From Pseudomonadota bacterium (GTDB taxonomy: Bacteria; Bdellovibrionota; Oligoflexia; Oligoflexales; Oligoflexaceae), in NCBI GenBank assembly GCA_029556045.1, contig JAKQGS010000418.1, positions 1 through 11,134 of the forward strand: a DNA stretch of 11,134 nucleotides, given 5' to 3'. Made by a program: the position numbers and the translations under genes. The notes beneath the pieces were generated by a model. That model searched no databases. It was not told the DNA's origin and worked only from the letters and a program-made list of their open reading frames with translations. This document shows positions 1 to 7,326 of this stretch, piece by piece. The number at the start of each line of letters is the position of its first letter. Positions within the stretch are counted from its first letter, which is position 1.

Positions 1-846
1 GTGGTGCAATACGTGGCACCGCAGCTATGGGCTTGGGGCGCCAAACGCACGGAGCGGTTGCGGCGGGTGACCGATCATGTGCTGGGGATCATGCCCTTTG
101 AAACGGAATTTTTTCACAATCGGCAGGTGGCCTATACTTACATTGGCACACCGCAGGTGGATCGTGCCGAGGGCGCGCGCCGCCGTCCTGCCGAACTGGG
201 TTTACCCTCCACCGGCCGGGTGATCGGGTTTTTTCCGGGCAGCCGCCGCAGTGAGGTGAGCCGCACGCTGCCGGTCATGCGAGACATCATGGGGACGGTG
301 CGGCAGCAGGAGGCTGGTGTCCACTGCGCGGTGTCGCTGGCAGCCCATATGGACGCCGGTTACTTTCTGGCTCAATGGCCGGAGCTGACGGAAGAGCAAA
401 AGCTGGATATTCGAAAACAATTGAACGCCCAGGGTTATGCGACTTTTGGGGGGCAGAACCTCACCATTGTGCGGGGGCAGAGTCTCGACTTGATGGCGTC
501 GGTGGATGTGGCTCTGGTCACCTCCGGGACCGCCACGCTGGAGTGCGCCCTGACGGGAACGCCCCTGTCGGTGTTCTACCGCATGAACGGACTATCCTAC
601 CTTTTAGCCAAGAATCTCGTGAAGTTACCGCATATCAGTCTGGTGAACCTCGTGGCGGGGCGGGGGATTGTTAATGAATTTATACAAGATTTTAACGCAG
701 AAGCGGTTGCCAAAGAACTGCTCTCTTTGTTATTACCCGGTCCTCGACGAGAGGAAGCCATGGCTGACCTGCGGAATTTACGGGCAAAATTGCAGGGGCA
801 GCCTGGGAGCCATGGAGCCCGCTGGCTGAAAGATCACTTTCAATAA
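1..846 (+). CDS. lpxB: Lipid-A-disaccharide synthase, 3' part (5' end outside window)
   Basis: LpxB is a family GT19 glycosyltransferase. It joins UDP-2,3-diacylglucosamine to lipid X to give the lipid A disaccharide, at the inner face of the cytoplasmic membrane. The visible 281 codons begin inside the conserved YVxPxxWAW segment (QYVAPQLWAWGAKR, residues 3-16), followed by a PFExxFF segment, a PGSR motif (residues 79-82) and the strongly conserved C-terminal SGTATLE block (175-181). The block of the form YRMNxLSYLLAKxLVKLPHISLxNLVAGR comes after it. In E. coli LpxB (about 380 residues) the VSPSVWAW segment lies near residue 120, so roughly 110-120 N-terminal residues are missing. The GTG at position 1 is an internal codon, not the start. 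The stop lies 26 bp before the ABC transporter genes, so read-through is likely. Identity is secure from the motifs; whether this is the only lpxB in the genome is unknown. Confidence 0.93.
   Translation: MVQYVAPQLWAWGAKRTERLRRVTDHVLGIMPFETEFFHNRQVAYTYIGTPQVDRAEGARRRPAELGLPSTGRVIGFFPGSRRSEVSRTLPVMRDIMGTVRQQEAGVHCAVSLAAHMDAGYFLAQWPELTEEQKLDIRKQLNAQGYATFGGQNLTIVRGQSLDLMASVDVALVTSGTATLECALTGTPLSVFYRMNGLSYLLAKNLVKLPHISLVNLVAGRGIVNEFIQDFNAEAVAKELLSLLLPGPRREEAMADLRNLRAKLQGQPGSHGARWLKDHFQ
827..842 (+). repeat. Short inverted repeat at the lpxB stop codon
   Basis: TGAAAG (827-832) and CTTTCA (837-842) are perfect inverted arms around a 4-base loop, ATCA. They abut the lpxB stop codon and are followed by the AT-rich run ATAATTTTATT. 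The stem has only two G-C pairs, so it is at best a very weak or partial terminator, or a chance AT-rich hairpin. It does not clearly separate lpxB from the transporter genes. Confidence 0.3.
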
Positions 847-872
847 TTTTATTAAAAATAAGGGGTCCATTG

Positions 873-2174
873 ATGATGCGCGTTGGGATCGTGCTTCTCG
901 GTTTGACGCTGGCTGGCATCGCTACAGCGGAGGATCGCCTGATTATCCTGTCCCCTCATCGGAAATCCATCCAGGACGAATACATCCCTGTCTTCAAAGA
1001 TCATTACAAAAAAAACTACGGAACCGATGTCCGTGTGGACTGGCTTGATCAGGGGGGCACCTCCGACGACGTGCGTTTTCTCCGTTCGAAGTTTAATCGT
1101 AAAACCAAGACCGCTGGCATCGACGTCTTTTGGGGTGGTGGAACGGCAACCTTTTTAGAGCTGAAAGGGGACGGGCTACTGGCCCCCTATAAACTGCCAA
1201 AGGAGCTGGCGGAGCAGGTTCCGCAGCAGGTGGCAGGTATTCCCCTTTGGGATAGTTCCGAGAGCTGGTATGCCAGCGCCATGTCGTCGTTTGGCATGTT
1301 CTACAACAAAAAGATTTTGGAATGGGAAAAGCTGCCGGCTCCCCAGACGTGGGAAGACCTGATGGCGCCGCGGATGTTTAACGACATCAGCACCACCGAC
1401 CCCCGCCACTCCGGCACCGCCAACACCATGAACTCCATCATCATGCAAGCCTATGGTTGGGAACGCGGCTGGCAGATCCTCACTGCGATTGCCGGCAATA
1501 CCCGCGGCTTTGCCCACACCTCCACCGATCCCATCAAGGCGGTGGTGAGCGGCGATGTGATCACCGCCATGGCGGTGGATTTCTATGCCCTCGCCAAGAT
1601 CGGCGATCTCGGTCCCGAAAATCTCGGGTTCACCATTCCCGCAGGCCAGACGGTGCTGGATCCGGATCCGGTGGGAATTATCCAGGGTGCCCCCAACCGC
1701 AAGGTGGCGGAGCGTTTTGTCAACTTTGTGCTGAGCAACGAAGGGCAAAAACTTCTGGTGTTGCCCAAAGGGGTGCCGGGTGGTCCTCGCAAGGCATCGT
1801 TGGGGCGTCTGGCGGTGAATCGCAAGACCTACGACGAGACCAAAGGTCAGCGGGTGAACGAGATCAACCCCTTTGAGCAAAAAGCCTTTCTGATGATGGA
1901 CTGGGATCGTGCGGCTCGCATGAAACGGATCTTCAACGACCTCTATGGGGCGATCCTGGTGGACACCCACGGCGAGCTGAAAAAAGTATGGGGGGCGATG
2001 GTCCGCAAAAAAGCCTTGACGCCCGAGTGGGTGGCCAAGATTTCCACGCCACCGGTGACGGAAAAGGAGTTTTGGGCGCTGGCGGTCAAATGGGATGACG
2101 ACGTGCTGCGCAATCAAACCATCAATGCCTGGGTCAAATACGCCAAACACAAATATGAAACATCAGCCCACTAA
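873..2174 (+). CDS. Periplasmic solute-binding protein of an ABC importer (Fe3+/FbpA-like family 1)
   Basis: This 433-residue protein captures the substrate in the periplasm and hands it to the permease encoded two genes downstream. I chose ATG 873 because AGGGG at 861-865 lies 7 bp upstream; a TTG at 870 and an ATG at 876 are also in frame. A type I signal peptide is visible: MMRVGIVLLGLTLAGIATA, with cleavage before EDRL and no lipobox Cys. The mature chain fits family 1 extracellular binding proteins: an N-terminal LIILSPH strand, IDVFWGGG, FGMFYNKKIL, PxTWEDL, then VDFYALAKIG (D236, F237, Y238) and an AERFVNFVLSNEGQ helix. This resembles FbpA/AfuA-type iron proteins and aminoethylphosphonate binders. 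The iron-binding Tyr-Tyr pair of FbpA is not seen at VDFYA, where a Phe precedes one Tyr, so ferric iron is only one option. The next gene starts 32 bp downstream. Confidence 0.87.
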   Translation: MMRVGIVLLGLTLAGIATAEDRLIILSPHRKSIQDEYIPVFKDHYKKNYGTDVRVDWLDQGGTSDDVRFLRSKFNRKTKTAGIDVFWGGGTATFLELKGDGLLAPYKLPKELAEQVPQQVAGIPLWDSSESWYASAMSSFGMFYNKKILEWEKLPAPQTWEDLMAPRMFNDISTTDPRHSGTANTMNSIIMQAYGWERGWQILTAIAGNTRGFAHTSTDPIKAVVSGDVITAMAVDFYALAKIGDLGPENLGFTIPAGQTVLDPDPVGIIQGAPNRKVAERFVNFVLSNEGQKLLVLPKGVPGGPRKASLGRLAVNRKTYDETKGQRVNEINPFEQKAFLMMDWDRAARMKRIFNDLYGAILVDTHGELKKVWGAMVRKKALTPEWVAKISTPPVTEKEFWALAVKWDDDVLRNQTINAWVKYAKHKYETSAH

Positions 2175-2206
2175 CAGGGCTGTTCACGGTTGGAAGCAGG
2201 ATTATC

Positions 2207-3298
2207 ATGGAAGTTGTTTTTGAAAAGATCGTCAAAAAGTACGGCAACACCGCCGCAGTGAAGGATCTGAATCTGAAGATCCAGGATGGGGCCCTGCACT
2301 TTCTGTTGGGACCTTCCGGTTGCGGCAAAACCACCACCCTGCGTATGCTAGCGGGTCTGGAGGCTCCCACCTCCGGTCGTATCTACTTCGACGGACGGGA
2401 TGTCACCGACAGCCCGGCGGTGGATCGGGGCATCGGCATGGTGTTTCAAAATTACGCCCTGTGGCCTCATATGACCGTGTATAAAAACGTCGAATACGGC
2501 CTCAAATTGCGCAAGCTGGACAAGGTGGAAATCAAACGGCGCATCGATGAGGTGCTGGACATCACCCAGCTGACCCAGTACGCCGAGCGTATGCCGGGAC
2601 AATTGTCCGGCGGACAGCAGCAGCGGGTGGCTCTGGCGCGGGCTATGGCGATCCGCCCCAATGTCTTGTTGTTGGATGAACCGCTCTCTAACCTCGATGC
2701 CAAACTGCGGCTGGAGATGCGAGACAATATCTCCCGCATTCATCGCCAGACCAAAATCACCACGGTGTATGTGACCCACGATCAAAAAGAAGCCCTGTCG
2801 ATGGGGACCTCCATCTCCGTCATGCGGGCGGGGGATCTGATTCAAACCGGTTCCCCACGGGAGCTCTACGATCGCCCCATGACCCCCTTTATCGCCAACT
2901 TTATTGGGGAGACCAATCTGGTGACGGGACGCTATCAGGGGAGCGATAAGGGGCTGCACCGGGTGGACACCACGCTGGGAAGCTTCTTCGCGGAAAACGT
3001 GGTGCAGGAATTTGCGGTGGGAGCACCGGTGTGCTTGTCCTTCCGACCTGAGACCGTCCATCTGGAGACCACCGATGCGGCACAAAACCGCTGGGGCATG
3101 CAGGTGGACCATCTGACTTACCTCGGAGAGACCGAACAGCTGCAGGTGATCAATCCCGATAAAACCGTGCGCCTGCGGGTGACCCTGTTCCATAGCCGCG
3201 GTCATGTGCTGACGGAAGGACAAACGGTCTCCTGCACCGTGGCTCCCAAGGACATCCTGGTGCTGCCGCAGCAGGACGACATGGGGGCAGGCACCTGA
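2207..3298 (+). CDS. ABC importer ATP-binding subunit (FbpC/PotA/UgpC-like)
   Basis: This is the cytoplasmic ATPase that powers import. All nucleotide-binding motifs are intact in the 363-residue protein: A-loop Tyr12, Walker A GPSGCGKTT (35-43), Q-loop Gln81 in VFQNYALWPHMTV, signature LSGGQ (133-137), Walker B VLLLDE (153-158) with catalytic Glu158, and switch His191 in VTHD. Residues from about 235 to the end form a TOBE/OB-like C-terminal domain, as in the MalK/FbpC/PotA group; this domain often contacts regulators or senses substrate. The start ATG has GCAGG at 2196-2200, 6 bp upstream. The stop overlaps the permease ATG by one base (TGATG), which indicates translational coupling and balanced subunit synthesis. 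The substrate cannot be told from the ATPase, because this subfamily serves iron, polyamines, sugars, thiamine and phosphonates. Confidence 0.93.
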   Translation: MEVVFEKIVKKYGNTAAVKDLNLKIQDGALHFLLGPSGCGKTTTLRMLAGLEAPTSGRIYFDGRDVTDSPAVDRGIGMVFQNYALWPHMTVYKNVEYGLKLRKLDKVEIKRRIDEVLDITQLTQYAERMPGQLSGGQQQRVALARAMAIRPNVLLLDEPLSNLDAKLRLEMRDNISRIHRQTKITTVYVTHDQKEALSMGTSISVMRAGDLIQTGSPRELYDRPMTPFIANFIGETNLVTGRYQGSDKGLHRVDTTLGSFFAENVVQEFAVGAPVCLSFRPETVHLETTDAAQNRWGMQVDHLTYLGETEQLQVINPDKTVRLRVTLFHSRGHVLTEGQTVSCTVAPKDILVLPQQDDMGAGT

Positions 3299-5040
3299 TG
3301 ACACAGAACGCTCCGACGAACGTCGCCACGACCGCCGATCAGACCTCCCGCTTTAGCCGGCTCCTGTCCGATGCGGTGGGCTACGGCACAGTGGCCGCCA
3401 CATTGGCGGTGCTGTTTTTCTTTCTGGTCTGGCCGGTGCTGATCATCATGCAAAAGGCTTTTATTCATGATGGCAGCCTGACCCTCGATTATTTTTATCT
3501 GCTGTTCAGCAACTCCATGCAGACGGAAGCGATCATCAACTCAGTTCTGATCGGCTTAGCCACCACGCTGGTTGCCACCGTGGTGAGTCTGCCGCTGGCT
3601 CTGATCAACACCCGCTATGATTTTCCGTTCAAAGGACTGCTGTCGGGACTGTTGTTGGTGCCCATGGTGATGCCGCCCTTTGTGGGGGCCATCGGGTTTC
3701 AGCGGTTTTTTGCCCGCCGCGGGTCCGTCAATATTGCCCTGATGGAGTGGGGTTGGATCGACACGCCCATCGATTGGTTGGCCCCGGAGCATATGTTCTG
3801 GGTGGTTGTGGTGCTGGAGGTGCTGCACCTTTATCCCATCATGTACCTGAACCTGACGGCGGCGCTGGCCAACATCGACCCCAGTCTGGAGGAAATGTCC
3901 GGCACCCTGGGAGCCAGCCGCTGGAGAACGTACAAAGACATCGTATGGCCGCTGGCCCGTCCGGGGTATTTTGCCGGTGCTATCATTGTGTTTATCTGGG
4001 CTCTGACGGATCTGGGGACGCCGCTGCTGGTGGGCTATCACGAGACCATGCCGGTGCGGATCTTCAATATGGTGACGGATGTCAATGAAAACCCCATGGG
4101 GTACGCCCTGGTGGTGGTGGTGATCGCCATGACTGTGGCGTTTTTCCTGCTCTCCAAATTCCTGATGGGGCGCAAAAAATACGAGATGATGGCCAAGGGG
4201 CATGTGACGGAAAGCACCAAAAAAGCCACACCGCTGGGGTGTATGGCGATTTATGCGGTGATGATCGCCACCGTGGTGCTGGCGTTGATCCCGCACTTTG
4301 CGGTGCTGGTCACCAGCCTCAGCGACAAGTGGTTTATGACGGTGCTGCCGGAAAACTACACCCTGAACCACTATGCTGAGGTTTTAAGCCACGAGCTTTC
4401 CACCATCGGTATTAAAAACAGCTTTATGCTGGCATCCCTCTCTACCTTGTTTGATCTGGTGCTGGGGCTGTTGATCGCCTTTGTGGTGGTGCGTAAACTG
4501 ATCCCGTTTTCTGGTGTGCTCGACAGCCTGGTGATGATCCCCATGGCGCTGCCGGGTATCGTGCTGGCCTTCGGTTACGTGGTGACCTATTCCGGCACGT
4601 TTTTGGATCCCATGAACAATCCGGTGCCTCTGCTGATCATCGCCTACGGCATTCGTCGTCTGCCCTACATGGTGCGGTCGGCGGTGGCGGGGCTGCAGCA
4701 GACCAGCGTCTCGCTGGAAGAAGCCTCCATGACATTTGGGGCCTCACGGTTTTACACCCTGCGCAAAATCACCGTACCACTGGTGTCTGCCAACCTGATC
4801 GCCGGTGGTCTTCTCTGTTTTGCCTACGCCATGCTGGACGTGAGCGACAGCTTGATCCTGGCCATGAAGGATCGGTTTTACCCGTTGACCAAGGCGATTT
4901 ATGCCCTGTTTCTGGAGCAGGGGACCGGCGAGTTTGTGGCCAGTGCCCTCGGTATGGTGGGGATGGCTATATTAACCCTGTGTATTTTGGGTGCGTCCAT
5001 GATATTGGGTAAAAAGATGGGCGAGTTGTTCCGTTCGTAA
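3298..5040 (+). CDS. Fused two-domain ABC importer permease (FbpB/ThiP/PhnV-like)
   Basis: This inner-membrane channel has 580 residues, about twice a single permease, because two BPD_transp_1 domains are joined in tandem. Each half carries its own EAA loop, the contact site for the ATPase. The first is SLEEMSGTLGASRW (from Ser196, Gly205), followed by IVWPLARPG. The second is SLEEASMTFGASRF (from Ser472, Gly481), followed by ITVPL. Many hydrophobic spans are visible, starting near residues 30-50 (VLFFFLVWPVLIIM); about 12 in total is plausible. Fused permeases of this kind are known for FbpB/SfuB (Fe3+), ThiP (thiamine) and some phosphonate importers. That fits the FbpA-like binding protein upstream but does not settle the substrate. 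The ATG overlaps the ATPase stop by one base. The gene is intact, and one chain supplies both membrane halves, so no second permease gene is needed. Confidence 0.92.
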   Translation: MTQNAPTNVATTADQTSRFSRLLSDAVGYGTVAATLAVLFFFLVWPVLIIMQKAFIHDGSLTLDYFYLLFSNSMQTEAIINSVLIGLATTLVATVVSLPLALINTRYDFPFKGLLSGLLLVPMVMPPFVGAIGFQRFFARRGSVNIALMEWGWIDTPIDWLAPEHMFWVVVVLEVLHLYPIMYLNLTAALANIDPSLEEMSGTLGASRWRTYKDIVWPLARPGYFAGAIIVFIWALTDLGTPLLVGYHETMPVRIFNMVTDVNENPMGYALVVVVIAMTVAFFLLSKFLMGRKKYEMMAKGHVTESTKKATPLGCMAIYAVMIATVVLALIPHFAVLVTSLSDKWFMTVLPENYTLNHYAEVLSHELSTIGIKNSFMLASLSTLFDLVLGLLIAFVVVRKLIPFSGVLDSLVMIPMALPGIVLAFGYVVTYSGTFLDPMNNPVPLLIIAYGIRRLPYMVRSAVAGLQQTSVSLEEASMTFGASRFYTLRKITVPLVSANLIAGGLLCFAYAMLDVSDSLILAMKDRFYPLTKAIYALFLEQGTGEFVASALGMVGMAILTLCILGASMILGKKMGELFRS

Positions 5041-5058
5041 AGGAAGTTTAACGATCAC

Positions 5059-6294
5059 ATGATGGCCGTTGATTTTTTAAAAAAATGTTATAGCCACCTC
5101 AAGGCGGGGGAGCCGGGGCAACGGCTGACCGCGATATTTTTTATTGGGCGCGGCAAACGCCGGCACCTCGATATTCCGACCGTGATGGTATTAGGGGCAG
5201 CGGGGCTGATGGGGGGAACCCTGGTATGGGCCCTCATGAGTTTTGGCGTCCTCAGCGGGTTATGGGTGGAGAATAACCATCTGGAAGCAGAGCTGAAATC
5301 CCTGCAGCAGGGCATGTTTGATTACCAGGTTCGTTACGATCAGGTTTATGAAAAAGCTTATTTTGTTCCGATTTCCGATGATTTGAATTTGAGTGGCCCG
5401 CGGCTGGGTCCTGTGAGCGAAGCGCTGCAGGCGCCCCCCAATGAACTACTGTCCCTGACAGAAGGTCTTCCGGGAAAACAGCAAATCCCCAGCACCACCA
5501 TGATAAAGGGGGACGAACCTGAGGTCGGCGTTCCCCCCAGGGCTGAGAACTCGGTTCGGGCGCAACCACTACTGCCACCTGCTGCTGTGAATCCCATGCA
5601 GCAGATGGGCATTCATCCGCCTGCGGAAGGCGGCAACCTGTCGCCGGAAGAAGCCGCCGTGGCTGATCATGGTGGTGACTATGTGGAAACCGTCAAGGGT
5701 GGAAAATCGGCGGACATCAAGGGGATGCCCCAGGCTGTGCGTGCGGTGGAATCACCGACGGCAAAATCCGACTCCACCACCAAGACCGTCGAGGCTCCAA
5801 TGGCGGCGGTGGCCGGTGTGAGTGCGGATACCGCCGTGCCGGCAATCAAACCGTCAAACGATACGTCAGCAGGACTTCCTGATCCTGCTTCCAAAGTGCC
5901 GGAAAAGGCCCAGCAGGCAACATCCTTACAACTCAAAGCCAGCCGCGTCCAAAATACCGGCTCCACTCTGGTGATTCCCACCACACTCCGTAATCCCAAC
6001 CCTGGCGCTCCGGTGGCTGGATATGTTTGGGCAGTGGTGGAACTGAAGGGGGAAGGCTCGGGGCCGCAGAAATTGGTTTATCCGGCTAATCTGACGTTGG
6101 ATGCCAGTGGGCTTCCCAGCAATATCAGCAGTCTGACCGCGGTGCAGGTGGCAAAGACCTGGAAGGGACGTTTGGAAATGGCGATTCCTGCCGCGTCGAA
6201 AAACCGGCGGGTGGCATCGATCCGGGTGATGGTGAGTGATGGGGCGGGTAAGATCGTGGCTCAGCAGAGCCTGGGTGTTCCCCCGCGCTTATAG
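5059..6294 (+). CDS. Single-span membrane protein with long disordered linker and beta-rich C-terminal domain
   Basis: I do not recognise a named family. The 411-residue chain has a basic N-terminus (R22, R31, K33, R34, R35), then one strong hydrophobic segment at about residues 40-66 (PTVMVLGAAGLMGG onwards). The charge pattern predicts the N-terminus in the cytoplasm and the rest in the periplasm. A short amphipathic stretch (WVENNHLEAELKSLQQG, from about residue 69) may form a coiled coil. Residues of about 105-290 are rich in Pro, Ala, Ser, Thr and Lys with little hydrophobic order, so a flexible linker is likely. The last 115 or so residues look like a compact beta domain (RVQNTGSTLVIPTTLRNPNP, then GYVWAVVELKG). 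The shape suggests an anchored envelope or scaffold protein. AGGAAG at 5041-5046 is the probable ribosome site for ATG 5059; ATG 5062 is an alternative. It starts 18 bp after the permease. Confidence 0.72.
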   Translation: MMAVDFLKKCYSHLKAGEPGQRLTAIFFIGRGKRRHLDIPTVMVLGAAGLMGGTLVWALMSFGVLSGLWVENNHLEAELKSLQQGMFDYQVRYDQVYEKAYFVPISDDLNLSGPRLGPVSEALQAPPNELLSLTEGLPGKQQIPSTTMIKGDEPEVGVPPRAENSVRAQPLLPPAAVNPMQQMGIHPPAEGGNLSPEEAAVADHGGDYVETVKGGKSADIKGMPQAVRAVESPTAKSDSTTKTVEAPMAAVAGVSADTAVPAIKPSNDTSAGLPDPASKVPEKAQQATSLQLKASRVQNTGSTLVIPTTLRNPNPGAPVAGYVWAVVELKGEGSGPQKLVYPANLTLDASGLPSNISSLTAVQVAKTWKGRLEMAIPAASKNRRVASIRVMVSDGAGKIVAQQSLGVPPRL

Positions 6295-6314
6295 ATAGTA
6301 AACGGTCATTGACC

Positions 6315-6320
6315 AGGAGG
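6315..6320 (+). promoter_or_regulatory. Strong Shine-Dalgarno of the secreted six-Cys protein
   Basis: AGGAGG lies 5 bp before ATG 6326. It is the best ribosome site on the + strand of this window and fixes the start of the following gene. It suggests that protein is made at a higher level than its neighbours. Confidence 0.75.
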
Positions 6321-6325
6321 CTCCC

Positions 6326-7294
6326 ATGAAGAAGTTGTTCGGTTCCCTTACAGCAGCAACGATTCTATTCAGCATCAGCAGTGCCTTGACCATGCCCGCG
6401 TTAGCGGGCAACCCCAAGTATGATCCCGAAACCGTGATCATGCGCGAGAATTTTGAAGCAGCCTGGCGTGCGGGTCATCCGGTGCAGAGTGCCGACGATG
6501 TGCAGAGGGACGGGATGGAATGGAGTTGTGTTCGTCGCGATGCCACCACGCCGATGCGTCCCAACATGATTGGCAACAGCCCCAACTACGACGCCCCCAC
6601 GGCGGCGGATTCACACCAGCAGGCGATTCGTTTTCGCCAGCCAGGCGGCATCCTGCAGCAGCGGGTGTTTGACGCCACGTTTCTGGAAGAGGGTTATGAT
6701 CCGATCGTTGGCAGCCTGACCCTATCACAGCAGGGGATGTCCGGTCCCTACACCCATGTGATCCTCAACACCAAACTCCGCTGGGCGGGAGTGCCGGGAA
6801 CCTACAAGCGCACCTTCATGTGGGGTGCTGACGGTGAATCCCTGGTTTTTGAAGATGTGTTGACCGTACCTTTGACAGCGCATCAAAAATTGTATGTGTC
6901 CGCACCGCAGGCCATCACCGCTCCGGCGCAACTGGCCACCGGCTACGGCTCCTGCATTCTGGCGCCAGAAACCCCCAAATTCAAACGGGCGGTATTGGAC
7001 GGGGTGACCAACCTCACCAGCAACCGGGTACCCTGGGTATGGGATGCGGAAAACCAGGTCTGGCGACGCCCTCACAATGGCTGTCAGGATCCCGATTGCC
7101 GCATCGACATCCAATGGCTGGCGCGCGATGCACAACGGCAGGCTTTGGCCAATTGCGAAACGCAACGTGCCTCCCTGCCAAATGCCGGGGTCTGTTCCGC
7201 CGTGGTGGAAGCCAGCGGTATGACCGGCTGGGGCTGGGGACATCCCTACGCCCGCGCCAAATGGACCGTGAAGTACGATGTGCCGGTGGAATGA
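6326..7294 (+). CDS. Secreted hypothetical protein with six cysteines
   Basis: The function is not recognised. The 322-residue protein starts with a clear type I signal peptide: MKK, a hydrophobic core, then MPALA before GNPKYD, with cleavage at about residue 27. The mature chain is soluble-looking and rich in Trp, Pro and Gly. It has six cysteines, found in the contexts EWSC, GYGSC, HNGC, DPDC, LANC and GVC, enough for three disulfides in the periplasm or outside the cell. The middle reads like a beta-sandwich (GGILQQRVFDATF, TYKRTFMWGAD). The end carries CETQRASLPNAGVC followed by a Trp/Gly-rich GWGWGHPYARAKW, which resembles small Cys-paired C-terminal modules of secreted proteins. No catalytic signature is visible. 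The start is fixed by AGGAGG 5 bp upstream. It sits 31 bp after the membrane protein and 32 bp before the lipoprotein, with a hairpin over its stop codon. Confidence 0.75.
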   Translation: MKKLFGSLTAATILFSISSALTMPALAGNPKYDPETVIMRENFEAAWRAGHPVQSADDVQRDGMEWSCVRRDATTPMRPNMIGNSPNYDAPTAADSHQQAIRFRQPGGILQQRVFDATFLEEGYDPIVGSLTLSQQGMSGPYTHVILNTKLRWAGVPGTYKRTFMWGADGESLVFEDVLTVPLTAHQKLYVSAPQAITAPAQLATGYGSCILAPETPKFKRAVLDGVTNLTSNRVPWVWDAENQVWRRPHNGCQDPDCRIDIQWLARDAQRQALANCETQRASLPNAGVCSAVVEASGMTGWGWGHPYARAKWTVKYDVPVE

Positions 7295-7320
7295 ACTTAT
7301 CGTCATAGCGGGTTCATTCC
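7288..7320. repeat. 9-bp perfect inverted repeat spanning a stop codon and the intergenic gap
   Basis: GGAATGAAC (7288-7296) and GTTCATTCC (7312-7320) are exact reverse complements separated by 15 bases. The left arm contains the TGA stop (7292-7294) of the six-Cys protein; the right arm ends 6 bp before the GTG of the lipoprotein gene. No T-run follows (the next bases are CGGGGTGTGG), so it is not a typical intrinsic terminator. In RNA it could protect the upstream message or limit ribosome access to the downstream start; in DNA it could be a protein-binding site. Confidence 0.6.
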
Positions 7321-7326
7321 CGGGGT

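Noticed and set aside
1176..2150. Long open frame (324 codons) on the - strand opposite the binding protein gene; similar long ones lie opposite the ATPase (2348-3304) and permease (3556-4371).
   Set aside because: They lie fully opposite genes with clear family motifs. Their translations are His/Arg/Gln-rich and low in recognisable domains, as expected of antisense frames in GC-rich DNA.
2173..2184. Small interrupted palindrome AACAG-GG-CTGTT between the binding protein and ATPase genes.
   Set aside because: The 2-base loop cannot close in RNA, leaving a 4-bp stem at most; no T-run follows. It is likely chance.
6725..7306. 193-codon - strand open frame opposite the six-Cys protein gene.
   Set aside because: The + strand gene has a signal peptide and a strong ribosome site. 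The antisense frame has neither and shows no domain.
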